From the NCBI GenBank assembly GCA_963693365.1, contig CAVNZM010000016.1, positions 2,294,001 through 2,358,000 of the forward strand: a stretch of DNA of 64,000 nucleotides, in the 5' to 3' direction. The DNA comes from Amoebidium appalachense. Its lineage: Eukaryota; Ichthyosporea. The notes under the pieces were generated by a model, which did no database searches, was not told the origin of the DNA, and worked only from the letters and a program-made list of their open reading frames with translations. Below, piece after piece: positions 16,954 to 40,210 of the stretch (positions are counted from its first letter, which is position 1; the number at the start of each line of letters is the position of its first letter). A program made the position numbers and the translations under genes.

Positions 16954-17881
16954 CTAAACTGCAGGTGCCGTCTCCCTTCTTCCCACATTCGCCCTGGACC
17001 TCGGGTACCCAGCCCCCCTCACGGGCCCCACCGTTGCATGAGCCGGGCCAGGGTTCGGCCCCGGACCGCGAGCACCCCCCTGGTAGTACCCGTGGGGACT
17101 CGGGCCGGGCTCCCTCCTGTCCGAACTATCCCACCACCTTTGCTGGGCCTCGCCCCTGTGTCCTTCGTTATTCCCCCTGTAGCCATCATTCCCTCTGTAC
17201 CCGTCGTTGTTAACCAGGCCCGGAATCTGACCCAGACCGTTAGGGAACGGGCTGGCCCGCGGGCCGCCAACCGGGCCGCTCATGCTCGGGCCGGTTCGCG
17301 GGTTGGGTTGGAAGGACCGTGGGGGGATTCGGCCACCCTCCTTTCCTTGATCCCACTCCCTGTCGTATGTGGGTAGCGGTTGGCTGTTTGACGTGCCGGT
17401 CCGCCAATTGCCACCCATCTCCGTATGCCTCTTTCCGAGCCGCTGCGGGCCGGAACCCGACCCAAATCGGTCACCACCTGAACCGTACTGCTGCACGCTG
17501 TTGTTGTAAGTGGGAGACTCGCTCCTGTTCGGCCTCACTGGTGTCGGGCCTGACCCGTAACCCCTCTGGCCCTGTGAACTCTGACCCGACCCGTATTCGA
17601 AGAATGTGCTTGGTTGCTGGTCGGGTTGGGGGCTTCCGCTCTTTCTGTTGGGGATTGAATCGAAATTGTCGCTTCCGTTTCTGCAGACTGAGTGCGTGTT
17701 TATGGGCCTGTCGCCGGGCTCGGAGTTACCGCGGGTGCGGTGGGAGGAATAGGGACCCCTGGTAGTGAGAGAGAAACGGTGGTTAGGAGAAGGGATGGGT
17801 GGTAGGGAACGGGGGGTTGGATGGGAGGATGGGAGCAGGGGGGAGGGCAGATGGCGTGTGTGCGTGTGTGCGCGCGCGAGC

Positions 17882-17937
<56 letters not shown>

Positions 17938-18117
17938 ACAGGGCAAAAGAGGTTGTGTGTACGTGCATGTTTGAGCCGTGTGTGTGAGTATGAGTTTGTA
18001 TGCCCGTGTATGTGCAGGCACATGTGCTATTGTGTGTATGTGTACGTGTATGTGTGCTATCATCAATGGTGGTGTGGTGGTGGTGGTAAGTGAATGAGTG
18101 TGTGCGCGTGTGTGTGT

Positions 18118-18156
<39 letters not shown>

Positions 18157-18183
18157 CTGAGGGGCTAGAGGACCGTTGTATTT

Positions 18184-18214
<31 letters not shown>

Positions 18215-18251
18215 GGGGGGGGTTCATTTCTTTCTTTCTTTCTTTCTTTTT

Positions 18252-18282
<31 letters not shown>

Positions 18283-19686
18283 GGGAGGGGGGGAGGGGGG
18301 AGGGGGATAAAAGAGAGAGGGTGTGTGCGTACGTGTTGCACTTGTGTGTGTGTGTGTGTGTGTGTGCGTATTTTGGGAGGGTTGCTTGTTCGTAAACACG
18401 CCTCGAGCTCACAGTGTGATTTGTGTATGTGTGTATGTCTGTGCATGTGTGCGTGCGTATGTGCGCGTACACGACTGTCTGTGTCCGCAAGCGCATGTGT
18501 CTCTGTTTTTTCCCCCCTTTTTTCTTTCTTCCCTCCCTCCCCCCCCCCCCCCCCCCCCCTTTTTCTTTTTCACCTCCTGTTTTCCTTCACAGTGAAATAC
18601 AACACGTAAAAAACCCCACCTTGAGCTCACAGTGTGGCGTCTACCCAAATCCCTCGCCCCCTCGCTCCTTCCCCCCCTACCAGCAGGCTGGTCATGCTGT
18701 GGGGATGATGACCGGGGGGGTTTTTGCGAGGCCGTGGGGGAGGTCGCGGGGGCTGGAATGGGCTGCGGCCCCGTTGGTTGTGCTACTGGGTTGACAATGG
18801 GCATCCCTGGAGAGGTAGACAAGGGGAGGAGGGGGGTTAGAATGTGTTTTAATGCGTGGGTGTGTGTGTGTGGGGGGGGGGGGGGGGGGGGGGGGTAGAA
18901 TGGAATCTACGGGGGTGCAAAGGGATGGGGGTGGGAAGGAGGGGGGGGGGGGGGGGTAGAGTACGAAGCACACATTCGCACCGGGCAACATGTTGCAGCA
19001 CATTACACATAAAAACCACACAAAGAGTATGCATAACAAGCAGGGCCATCCTCAAGGAGGGCCTAAATAAGTCGTCCACAGTATCCGGGGGATGGGGGGG
19101 AGGGGAAGCTAGAATAATTGATAGATTACCCTCCTCCTACCCCCCCCCCCCCCGCAAACACCCTTTTATTTTTTATTTTAATGTTTTTTTTTTTTTTTTC
19201 TTTTGGGGGGGGGGGGGGGGGGGGGGGGAAGGGGGGGGGGAGAAGGGGAAAAAAGGCTCGTGGTGGTCGACAAGGCCTACACGTGCAACTGGTCTATGTG
19301 TTTGTACGCATGACCATGTGTGTGTGTGCGTGGGGTGCGCGCACGCAGTCTGTTGTGTGTGCGAACATGCCACCCTGAGTCGAATTGGAGATGTGCGGTG
19401 GTGGTGAGGGGAAAGGGTGGGGGTGGGAGGTGGGAATGTGTTACAAAGTGTGAAGTACACATTTGCGACGAACAACAAAAAGCTGAAGTTGCAGAGCACA
19501 CACAGATTAAGGACACACAAATTATGGACTATGCAATGAGGGGGGGGGGGGGGGGGTACGTGGGATACACATACACATTCGGAGTATACCGACATGCAAA
19601 GAAGACAAAGTATGCCACGAAATGGCAAAAAAAAAAAAAGAGTTCAAGCGTGCAAGCATGCAAGCAAGCACTGCACGAATGTGTGT

Positions 19687-19731
<45 letters not shown>

Positions 19732-19868
19732 GAAAGAGACATGTGGACATGCAGTGGGTTAAGGCATACCTCCAGTAATCTTCTTTTCGAGGTTTGCGAG
19801 GAACTTCATGTCTTTATTGTACTTGGCTAGCGCCTCCTTCTCCATCAGCTGCAGAGAGAGAGAGAGAG

Positions 19869-19907
<39 letters not shown>

Positions 19908-20026
19908 CGTCCGTGTGCGTGTACACGCAAGCAAACGTCAGCACGTGCGTTGTGTGTTTCTGTGTTTGCTTGATGGTGTGTACGTCTGTATATGTACACC
20001 AAGATGTACGTGTGTGTGTGTGTGTG

Positions 20027-20058
<32 letters not shown>

Positions 20059-20326
20059 AGTGTGTGTGTTCGTGCGCACGCGCACACTTGTGTTTGCGTA
20101 ATTGTGTCTGTATGCTTTCATGTGCATGTGTGATTGACGTGTTTGTGTCTGCGTGTATGTGTGTGTGTGTCTGTCTGTCTGTGTGTGTGTGTGCAAAGTG
20201 TCTGTGCGTATGGATGTATAATTTTGCAACATTGTGTGTGCATGCCCATTTTTGTGTGCGTGTGTCACCTGCACCGTGTGTGCACCCGCACATATATATG
20301 TTTGTGTGTGCATCAGCGTATCTTTG

Positions 20327-20385
<59 letters not shown>

Positions 20386-21021
20386 GCACCCGCACACGTG
20401 TGTGTGCATGAGCGTATCTTCACATGTATGTGTGTGTGTGTGCGTACGTGTTGTGTATGTGTGTGTCTGTGTGTGTGCTATTATTGGGGGTATAAACACG
20501 GGATGGTGGAGGGGAGGGGGGGGGGAGGGGGGGGGTGTTGAAAGACAGTGCACGTGCGACTTAGGGGGCAAGGGGAGGTTTGGGGGATGAAGGGGGGAAA
20601 GGGAGAGGGGGAGGGGGTAGAGAGGGAGATGGGGGTAAGGAATGAGGCCCCCGGGAGAGACAGAGGCAGAGAGAGATAGAGAGGCAGAGACAGAGAGCGA
20701 GAGAATGACAGGCTGGGAGAGGTGGGCGGTTGCACAGTGAGTGTGAAAAACACTTTGGAGAAAGAGAACGAGCAAAGAGCCAAGGACTACATACCTTGGG
20801 ATCGAAGGTGCCCTCGGGGGGTTTGTACTCGTTCAGCAAATCCACCCCAGTCTGCAGTTCCTTTGAAAGGTTCTCGCCCACCGGGCACAGAGTCAGCTTC
20901 TTCTTTTCCTTTTTGGGCCGCCTGGCCACCCCGGTTTTCTGTCCCTCCGGAACACCTGGAAAAGTAAAACGGGTAGGTGTCGTTAACACAATGTCCCGAA
21001 GGGACATTAGCATGGGCCGAT

Positions 21022-21055
<34 letters not shown>

Positions 21056-22180
21056 TCAGGGGAAGATAAGGTGGGGCATGGCGGGTGCACGCTAATTTAT
21101 ATCAAAGAGCGCACCTTTACCATACACAAGCAGCACCGAGGCTGAACACACCTGCACAAGCATGCGCATGCGCGTGCACACACACACATACACCAAAAAA
21201 AAAAAAAAAAAAAAAAAAAAAACGAAGGTAAAGAAGAGCAAACACACTCTTCACCGTTATTGTTACGCGATGGCACATGCACACCAGCACAGTATTGAAA
21301 CGAATGTGACAGACAAGCAAAAAAAAAAGACCAGTGAGCACGGTACAAAGGCAAGCGTACAAGTGACCACATGCCCAGACGTGTCAAAACCGCCAAGCAA
21401 TCTAACACTAGGCGAGCCGTAGCACAAAGACTGCCACCCTCATTCCTACCAAAACACAAGCTCCTTCACAGTTCCCTCCCCCCACCACCTCCACCCTCCT
21501 CCCCCTTCTACCCACACCCCCAAACACCACACACTGCACCCATCCACCCACTTGCACCTGAATATACCACGGTTTCTGGGCCGCACACACCACACACGAT
21601 TAACTAGTGAACGTCTCGGGCACAACAATACTTCTAAAGCACACCAACACACAAAACCTTACAAAGAGAGCTAGCAGCATGTGCCTTGGTGGGGATTACA
21701 GCACAGCTCCCCTGATCTACAGGAATCTCGGCAGTACACACCTTTCGTCTCCTCGTTGGCAGTGCTGTCCGTCTCCTGCACTTCCTCCTCGTTCTGGTTG
21801 GACCCCTCAACGCTCTCTGTTCCGCCTACCGAGCTTTGATACCCTGACTCAGCATCGTCCCCATCGTTTTCATCTCGGTCCGCTCCCTCACTAACTCCCT
21901 CCCTCACTTTCTCGTCTTCAACCTGCTTTCCTTCTACGGTTTCTGTCTCACCGCCTACTTTGACATGTTCCTCCTTTGACACCTCCTTGATCTTAAGCTC
22001 AACATCAGGAACTACACCTTCGTCTTCTTCTCCTTTTCCCACATGCTCTAGTGCTGGGACAGCGTGCTCTGCTTCCTGCTCTACTTTCTCCTGAATGGAG
22101 GATGAAGCATTCATCGAAACACCCTTTGTCAGCTCGGGCTCTGCTGACAGAGTGGCTACGGCAGCGTCCATCCTTTCCAT
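16954..22180 (-). CDS. Acidic N-terminus, Gly/Arg-rich protein, five exons, 556 aa
   Basis: Five minus-strand exons join in frame with GT-AG introns: 22180-21742, 20955-20795, 19848-19770, 18806-18620 and 17758-16954 (TAG). They total 1671 nt, exactly 557 codons. Residues 1-146 are very acidic (Glu/Asp/Val). Residues 150-228 are lysine-rich then contain [12 protein letters not shown] and [16 protein letters not shown]. The rest is low-complexity, rich in Gly, Arg, Pro, Ser and Asn with RGG-like spacing ([11 protein letters not shown]), likely disordered and RNA-binding in style. The KYNKD...GGMP segment loosely recalls the eIF4E-binding stretch of eIF4G, but the Tyr-x4-Leu spacing is not met, so this is only a suggestion. 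There are two candidate ATGs (22180, 22168). Introns carry poly(C) and (CA)n on the sense strand. Family not recognised. Confidence 0.75.
17886..17935. repeat. (TG)n microsatellite in intron
   Basis: About 25 TG units close upstream (in sense) of the last exon of the minus-strand gene. Confidence 0.9.
18120..18310. repeat. Poly(G) runs with a T-then-G tract
   Basis: G runs at 18121-18156 and 18199-18222 and a T-then-G tract at 18246-18284, which is C-then-A on the sense (minus) strand of the surrounding gene. Confidence 0.9.
18957..19100 (-). repeat. Poly(C)-terminated dispersed repeat copy
   Basis: Reverse-complement copy containing the family's AGTATGCATAA and GCCATCCTCA segments, abutting poly(G) at its left end. 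Intronic and in the sense direction of the minus-strand gene. A second copy is at 19434-19540. Confidence 0.65.
19434..19540 (-). repeat. Poly(C)-terminated dispersed repeat, partial copy
   Basis: Contains GTGTGAAGTACACATTTGCG, related to the terminal part of the family. Same orientation as the host gene. Confidence 0.5.
21021..21052. repeat. Poly(G) run, about 32 nt
   Basis: In the first intron of the minus-strand Gly/Arg-rich gene. Confidence 0.9.
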
Positions 22181-23295
22181 TAAGCAAAACTAACGTGTAT
22201 GTGGGTCGATAAACACACACGGTAGGTGTATGTGAGGCTGTGTGGATCTTGTCTGTTGGTTTTTCTGGTTTGTCTCCCAGGGAGAAACAGAACTCGGAGT
22301 AGTCCCCAGCTGTTATTCCACCTTAACGTTGGGTGTCTGGCGCAAATGTATATCGTCAGCCTACTAGATTGAACCTCTCTTTGTTGTTAAAACCATGAAT
22401 CAAAGGGACATCAATTATAAAAACTAAAAGATGCAGTTGAACAACAAAAATTCATGATTAAAAAACGAAACACCCTTTGATTTTTGTGGCACTCCCAAAA
22501 TGGTGATGGTGCCTTTTGTGTCGTCAGCTACGGTCGATTGTGATTGGCTATATTGTATCTGGCGACTGAACTAAAAATAAATACACTTCTGTTTGTAAAA
22601 AGTAAATTTAAATCAGATTCTGATTGGCTTGTTTTAACGTGTTGTTTTGTTGTCAAGAGATTTGCGGCATATGATCATGCAAAGAGTTTGGCGATATTGC
22701 CCAAGATCTTTCCTGATATATCATGCATGCGTCGGGGCACCGGCCCTCCATAAATGTTTGGGGCCGTGGAGTTGTCATATGAATCGGCTTGAGTTGGGAA
22801 CAAAGTATATGTACATATATAAATATATATAAAGCGCTAAAAATAATCTGTCTTTGTGGATGATGCTGTTTTTCATTAGAATATTAGAGCCAGAAGAGGT
22901 GATGTTTTTAAAGAATTCAGCATCTTCAACAGCCAATAAAGATAGATCGGCTCAGCAGATCATACTTTTCGATTGGCTGTCACAGCAATCGTAGCTTCTC
23001 CCAACACTTCGGATTATGGGGCGTGACTTTTCTTGCTCCAGGTCCCTGACCTGACTTGCAAGTTGAATTCAAGTCTTTTCAAGATTCATTTGCATCATAA
23101 GCAGATTGCACAATATTTGATAATAGCACGCAACATATATAGAATATCGATGATCCGTTTTTTTTTTAAAAAATTTTTTTTTTTACCAAATGTTCGACCC
23201 CTATCAACCCTTTTTTTCTTTAATTGTTTTGTTGCGAAATACAAAGGGTACAATTTACGTGGCCATGGACAGACAAATGAACGTCACGCTAAACC
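22181..23295. promoter_or_regulatory. Candidate upstream region of the Gly/Arg-rich gene, rich in CCAAT boxes
   Basis: ATTGGCT/ATTGGTC (inverted CCAAT) motifs occur near 22541, 22622, 22972, 23515 and 23552. No exon is supported here. Position 5' of the gene that starts at 22180 suggests promoter function. This is inference from motif density only. Confidence 0.35.
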
Positions 23296-23422
23296 TTCGA
23301 AAGTGTTCAGGTGTCTTAGTATGCAATTGCTACCTTATAATTCATGAAGTTTTTTTCTTTATTGCCTCCTAAGTATGCCGTGCATACCTACTTTCCAGAG
23401 CTCTCGGCTGAATAAATCCCGC
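23296..23422 (+). mobile_element. Tail fragment of the unclassified element at 4.1-4.8 kb
   Basis: Reverse-complement match to 4108-4235, covering the last codons (VFRCLSMQLLPYNS, TGA) and a downstream short palindrome AGTATGCACGGCATACT-like, with moderate divergence. Confidence 0.65.
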
Positions 23423-24640
<1,218 letters not shown>

Positions 24641-24887
24641 TGCCTGCATAAGCAACCCTGCTCGTCTCTGATCAAGACGGGTGACCTACTCATGTTCAAG
24701 TGAAACAGTATCTGAGTTGGGTTTCGTTAACGAGGGGAATAGGTCGAAACTCGGGTACTGTGGATGACGTGGGCCCCCCCTGAGGATGGGCTCTGCTTAT
24801 TATGCATACTCTTTATGTATGGCTTGCATTCTGCATCGTGTTATCCGTTTGTTCTTGTGTACTTCGTACTTTTTGACGCATTCAAAC
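24641..24887 (+). repeat. Poly(C)-terminated dispersed repeat, extended copy
   Basis: The last 185 bp, from AAACAGTATCTGAG to GACGCATTCAAA, read the same base for base as 61567-61750 by eye. The upstream part (GCATAAGCAACCCTGCTCG) matches the longer copies at 31 and 33 kb. Poly(C) follows directly. Confidence 0.9.
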
Positions 24888-24919
24888 CCCCCCCCCCCCC
24901 CCCCCCCCTTCCCTCGCTA

Positions 24920-25018
24920 CCCCTAGGATGGGCTGTAAGTTATGATGCATACTCTTCGTGTGCTTTGCATGGTGTAGTCCGTTATGGTGTACTCCGTGCT
25001 CCCCAACACATTCTTCTC
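24920..25018 (+). repeat. Poly(C)-terminated dispersed repeat, diverged partial copy
   Basis: Contains GGATGGGCTGTAAGTTATGA and GTGTACTCCGTGCTCC, then C-rich DNA. It lies immediately after the poly(C) of the previous copy. Confidence 0.65.
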
Positions 25019-25156
25019 CCCCCCCCTCCCCCCCCCCCCCCCTCCCCCCCCTCCCCGTCTTTCCTCCACCCGTCAAACACACCCACCCACACACCACCAC
25101 CACACACACACACACACACCACCACCACCAATTGCATGCAAGTGCCGCATACAACT

Positions 25157-25179
25157 GTGTGTGTGTGTGTGTGTGTGTA

Positions 25180-25256
<77 letters not shown>
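25157..25256. repeat. (TG)n microsatellite, about 45 units
   Basis: Interrupted once near 25180. A second (TG)n is at 25446-25494. Confidence 0.95.
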
Positions 25257-25259
<3 letters not shown>

Positions 25260-25334
25260 ACGGGGGAAGGGGGGGGGGGGGGGGGGGGGGGGGGAGGGAG
25301 AGAGAGGGGGGTCGACTGCTTTTTCAGGAATCCT

Positions 25335-35537
<10,203 letters not shown>

Positions 35538-36100
35538 TTTGCTTGTGTGCGTCTATAAGAGATGGTAGCATAAAAAAAAAATAACTTGGAAAACAGTAAT
35601 ATATAGAAATAAACGGTACGATAGAAAGATATAAAAACAGTAGTGCAAGATCTTCGAAAAAACCAGCAGTGCAGACGGATTCTAGTGAAGGTGATGAAAA
35701 GGAATATGGATTAATTCAGTAGGTGCACCATTGAAAATCTTCTGTGGTGTTGGGGGGCATATTTACTTCGTTTTGGTGAGCGTCTATCAACATGGGTAAT
35801 TAAATCACTATCAATAATCAACAAGAGTAATCAACAACTTGGCAACATGTACATGGGTAGTCAAAATCACTATAGAAGGCACTATTTTTCAAGTCAGTAG
35901 CCGCTGCACAGCGGCTGCAGCTGGCCGGGCTTTCAAACGGTAGCGGCTGAGGCTCTGAGGGAGAAGGGCGCCCCCCGCGTCGACTCAAGCCACCAAGTGT
36001 TTCGCATGCTTTTCGCGCGCAACTGACATCTAGCCAATTGCTATCCAACCTCGCACAATTTGGGTAGACACGCATCTGATCACGTGACCATGTTCTCGGT
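35538..36100. promoter_or_regulatory. Upstream region of the unrecognised minus-strand gene
   Basis: Unique DNA 5' of the ATG at 35537 with no supported exon. A promoter is expected here by position. No clear TATA box was recognised. Confidence 0.25.
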
Positions 36101-36179
36101 GACCAAATCAAAAATGGGACCAAGACAACCATTGGTTCGGTTCGTGTGACGCCAGATTGCCAGATTGCCAGATTTTTTA
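36101..36179 (+). repeat. Left arm of a distant inverted repeat
   Basis: GGGACCAAGACAA, GGTTCGGTTCGTGTGAC and three GCCAGATT units. Matches 39131-39205 in reverse complement. Confidence 0.85.
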
Positions 36180-37230
36180 GGGTGCCAAATTTTGTTTAAA
36201 AAGCCTTCGCCAATTTGCGGTTCGTGTAGCTCGATGATTTTAGCAAAATCTGCGTAAAAATCACGGGGAAAATTCATGTTCGTGTTCTTCGTCTCGTTTT
36301 ACATGCAGCCTTTTTCGGTGGCAAGGGGTTTTGTTGACCTTTTATGGGTCTTGTTTTTATGGAAGAGCAACTTTGGAATGCTGACGTGCGTATAAAAAGC
36401 ATTCATTCTACATTCGCTGCTTCTCATATGTAACTGTGTCTTTTTTGTTAGTTTTGCAGACTGTTGAAGGAAGTAACTTTCCGTGTCCATCTTTCAACCA
36501 TTTCGTTTCTAAAACATTGGGCGGAGAGAAAGTATAGGACGCATGAGGGCTAGCCTGTTCACATAAAAGTTTTATGGAGCTGTTTCGGCTTTTTATTGGC
36601 CGGGTATTCGAAGGCTTTCTAACGTGTGTAGTTGACAGTTTGACAGGCCGAAAAGAACGCGCTCTTTGCACCATTCTTGCATCTTTCGGGTTGTTTCCTG
36701 TCAAGTACGCTGTCAAGTACACATGCACGCACACACGAAAGCACGCACGCACATACGCACAGACGCGCGGACGCACGGACGCACGCACGCACGCACACAC
36801 ACACACACACACACCACATACACACACACACACAAACACACACACACGCACACACACACACACACAGACACACACACACACACACATACACACACACACA
36901 AACACGCACACACACACACACGCACACACACACACATACACGTAGTAAGCACGCTCGCACGGACGCACGCACGCACGCACGCACCCATCCACCCACACAC
37001 GCAAGCACGCATGCACGCAGGCAACCAGGTACGCACGCACGCACGCGCGCACACACGCACACACATACCCATACAAAGCGCACATGCACACACACGCACG
37101 CGCTCCCACACCCCCACTGGCACACATTCCGACCCACCGACACCCCACACACCCACACACTCCATCCCATACTTGGGTGAGGTCCCCGTGCTTTCTACAC
37201 TTGAAAGACCACCACGGAGCTAATCGTAAG
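36180..37230. other. Unique DNA then CA/GCAC-rich DNA
   Basis: 36180-36720 is unique without a supported exon. 36721-37160 is CA- and GCAC-rich. Confidence 0.5.
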
Positions 37231-37271
37231 GCGAAGGGCCCGGGAGAGGGGAGGGGGGGCATGTAAGTGCG

Positions 37272-37302
<31 letters not shown>

Positions 37303-37304
37303 TT

Positions 37305-37368
<64 letters not shown>

Positions 37369-37392
37369 GCGCACGCACGAGCACGCGCGCGC

Positions 37393-37429
<37 letters not shown>

Positions 37430-37451
37430 GTGTGCGTGTGTGTGTGTGTTG

Positions 37452-37489
<38 letters not shown>

Positions 37490-37525
37490 GCGTGTGCGTG
37501 TGCGCACGCACGAGCACGCGCGCGC

Positions 37526-37608
<83 letters not shown>

Positions 37609-37612
37609 TCAA

Positions 37613-37661
<49 letters not shown>

Positions 37662-37860
37662 GTGTGTGTCACAGTGTGTGTGTGTGTGTTGTGTGTGTCA
37701 CAGTGTGTGTTTGTTTGTGTGTGGTGTGTGTGTGTGTATGTATCGTGTTTGTGTGCGGAAGAGGGGGGGGGGGGGGGGGGGTGTATGTGTGTGTGCGTGT
37801 GTGTGTGTCTGTGTGTGTGTGTGTCTCAGAGTGAGCTTGTGTGTCACAGGCTGTGGCACG

Positions 37861-37916
<56 letters not shown>

Positions 37917-38470
37917 ATGTGTGTGTGCGTGTGTGTGTGTGGGCGGGTGGGTGCCCACATCACGCGTGCACACGTACGAGTGTTTGTGTATGTGTGCATG
38001 CGCGCGCGCGGGCTTGTGTGTGTGTGTGTGTGCTCGCGTGTGCTTATGTGCGCGTGTGCGCGTATTGAAGGGTGTGTGTGTGCACGTGTGAGATAAACTA
38101 GAGGCCTGTTAGGACAGAGAGAAAGAGACAGAGAGAGAGAGGGACAGGGAGGGAGGGAGAGTCGGAGAGAGAGAGTGTGTGTGTGTGAATACGTGTGTGT
38201 GTGCGCGCGCGTGCACGCATGCGCGCAGGTGGATGTCACGGCGTGTGTGTGTGTATGTGTGCGTGTGTGTTCGTGTGTGCTCGCGTGCACGCATTAAGGC
38301 ATGTTGAGTGTGTGGGTGTGTGTGTGCGTGTGTGTGTGTGTGTCTGAGTGTGTCTGTGTGTGTGTGCTGCGCTCGCAAGCTTGTATGTGGGTGTGTGTGC
38401 GGGTTTGGGTTTGCGTGGATGCATGGGTGCACATGTGCGTTTGAGCCTGTGTTGGCATGCATGCATGCTT
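37230..38470. repeat. Long (TG)n/(CA)n microsatellite field
   Basis: TG arrays with TGCG, poly(G) (37767-37782) and GA islands. The segment with GCACGCACGAGCACGCGCGC occurs twice (37371 and 37503), showing an internal duplication of about 132 bp. Confidence 0.9.
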
Positions 38471-39130
38471 AGTCAATGAAAGATGCACGGAGACAGTGGG
38501 AGAGACACAAGGCCAAAAGTGGAATGACTGTGTCTGGCGCATCCTTCCCACAAACGGGACCAAGGCGTTTCCTCGATTTTGGGATGGAGTAAAGAGGGTC
38601 GAGTTAGGTAGTACGCAGGCGTGTGATCCAGAGCGGTTGAGTTTATGGACGTATAGGCCAAAAATGCGGCGGACTCGTTAGGAGCAATATAGTAGCCACA
38701 ACCCGCCGGTGGTGTTCATCTGGGTCGCCCATTTTCCCGTCTCAAGAGAGACCCTACAAGGAAAAGACAAAGGGCAAGGTACAGACGAGGGCGAAAGAGA
38801 GTTATCCGCAAATACAAATAAAAATAAATCAGATGAAAGGAAGAGGGAATCGTCTCTTTTGTCAACACTACGGTTGTGACAGGTATCGTTTTGTCGTACG
38901 CTGTGTCACACGGCCAAGCAGCCTTTGTGGAGGCACCTGCTGATTGGTTACGCTTGCATTCTGGCGGCCTGGGTTACTTAATCCCTGCACGGCCGTCATC
39001 TGGAAACCCCCCCCCCCCCCCCCCCCTTTCTAAAATCCGGCATCTGGAAAGGGGGTGGATAAATTCTGGCATTAATACGAAATTTAGTTTTATAATGGCT
39101 CGATTTGAATGGCTGAATTTTACCGGTAAA
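38471..39130. other. Unique DNA with a C run
   Basis: No supported gene. A C run lies at 39006-39026. The CCAAT-type motif GATTGGTTACG is at 38942. Confidence 0.4.
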
Positions 39131-39205
39131 AAAAAATCTGGCAATCTGGCAATCTGGCTTGTCACACGAACCGAACCATTGTCTTGGTCCCATTCCATTT
39201 TTTGA
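39131..39205 (-). repeat. Right arm of a distant inverted repeat
   Basis: Reverse complement of 36101-36179, with GGCAATCTGGCAATCTGGC and GTCACACGAACCGAACC. Confidence 0.85.
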
Positions 39206-39529
39206 TCATGCGCACGCCCAGACTAGACTCCCAGGGGCCAGTTATAGTCTTTAGTTAAGTCGGTAGTTGGAATGCGTATGCTCTGTCGGAATGTGTTTTT
39301 CTATCCTCTGATAGAACCGATTGGTTCTCCCCCTTTAGTTGTGATAAGCTGATAAGTCGCAAGTACAAAAAGAACCGAGAGCACAATAAACTTTGAAGGA
39401 TCAGTTGTTGTTTGAAATCTTTCAATGTCTCGTGAACAACTCCGATTGCCCTCTCTTTAATGTGTTAGTCGTGTTTTACATGACACCTCTGTGCACTCTG
39501 CTCCCTTAGACCCGTACAAAACAACACAC

Positions 39530-40210
39530 CTACTGCTCCTGCTCTTTGGTTCTGCGGTGGCGTACAGGCACCCCCTTTTCCAGGTGCAGCTCGTAGCAGT
39601 TGCGATCTGAATTTTTGGAGTACAATGCCACCCCGCACCTGCTGCACATCCAGCTCACCCTGCTGCGCTTGTATCCCTTTTGATCCGTGCGCGCGCACAT
39701 AACACAGTCGAGCCGCTTGCCGGAACCGATAAGCACCGGGTGACAGAGGTTGCTTCGTTTGGCGGTTGTGGTGTTTGTTGACAGCGATTTTAGTATGCGC
39801 GCGCTTTGTTTGCCGGCTTGCAGGAGTGGGTTGTTGAGAAGTTCACCCGCAAGTTTTTCGCGCCACTGCTCGTTTGAAAGTGCATTCTTGTCCCCGTCTG
39901 CAATGAAATGCTTGTAGGCCCGGTAGGTGTTTACAAACACCATACCAACTAACCCAGCAAAGGTGCGGTGCCAGGGTGTGCGGGGGACCCATGCCTGCTC
40001 GAGTGAACTGTTCCCTTGCCGGAGTTTGTTGTGTACGTCTGCACTGTTGAAATATGTGAAGTATTCGCGCACTGCTTTTGGCATGGGCACTTCCTAACTT
40101 GTGTTCCGTTTTTTGTGATACGGGGAGCTCCTGCTTCCGTACTTTCTGCCGTCATTACTACACGCATGCTGAAATCCTTATCCTGCCAACGTATGGCCCG
40201 TATACTTCAA
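39530..40210 (-). pseudogene. piggyBac-like transposase, C-terminal fragment with frameshift
   Basis: Minus strand from 40090 to TAG at 39530 reads PKAVREYF, a region aligning to the conserved Pro-x-x-V-x-x-Y-N block, then FVNTYRAYKHF and a C-terminal Cys-rich region with CVMCAR, WMCSRCGVALY and NCYELH. This matches the end of the DDE_Tnp_1_7 domain plus the piggyBac cysteine-rich finger. Just upstream, in the next frame, 40193-40095 reads RWQDKDFSMRVVMTAEST, the expected preceding segment (W-x-D...S-T). The two frames meet near 40095, so one frameshift separates them, and an in-frame TAG lies before the ATG. The catalytic N-terminal half is absent. A dead 5'-truncated copy. Confidence 0.75.

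Noticed and set aside
37267-38096. Cys-Val repeat open frames of up to 274 codons
   Set aside because: Pure (TG)n translation; the complementary frames are equally open.
39065-39205. Plus-strand ORF through the right inverted-repeat arm as a gene
   Set aside because: Its SGNLAIW segment comes from the repeat arm and is also found, in minus reading, at the other arm; best explained as repeat DNA.
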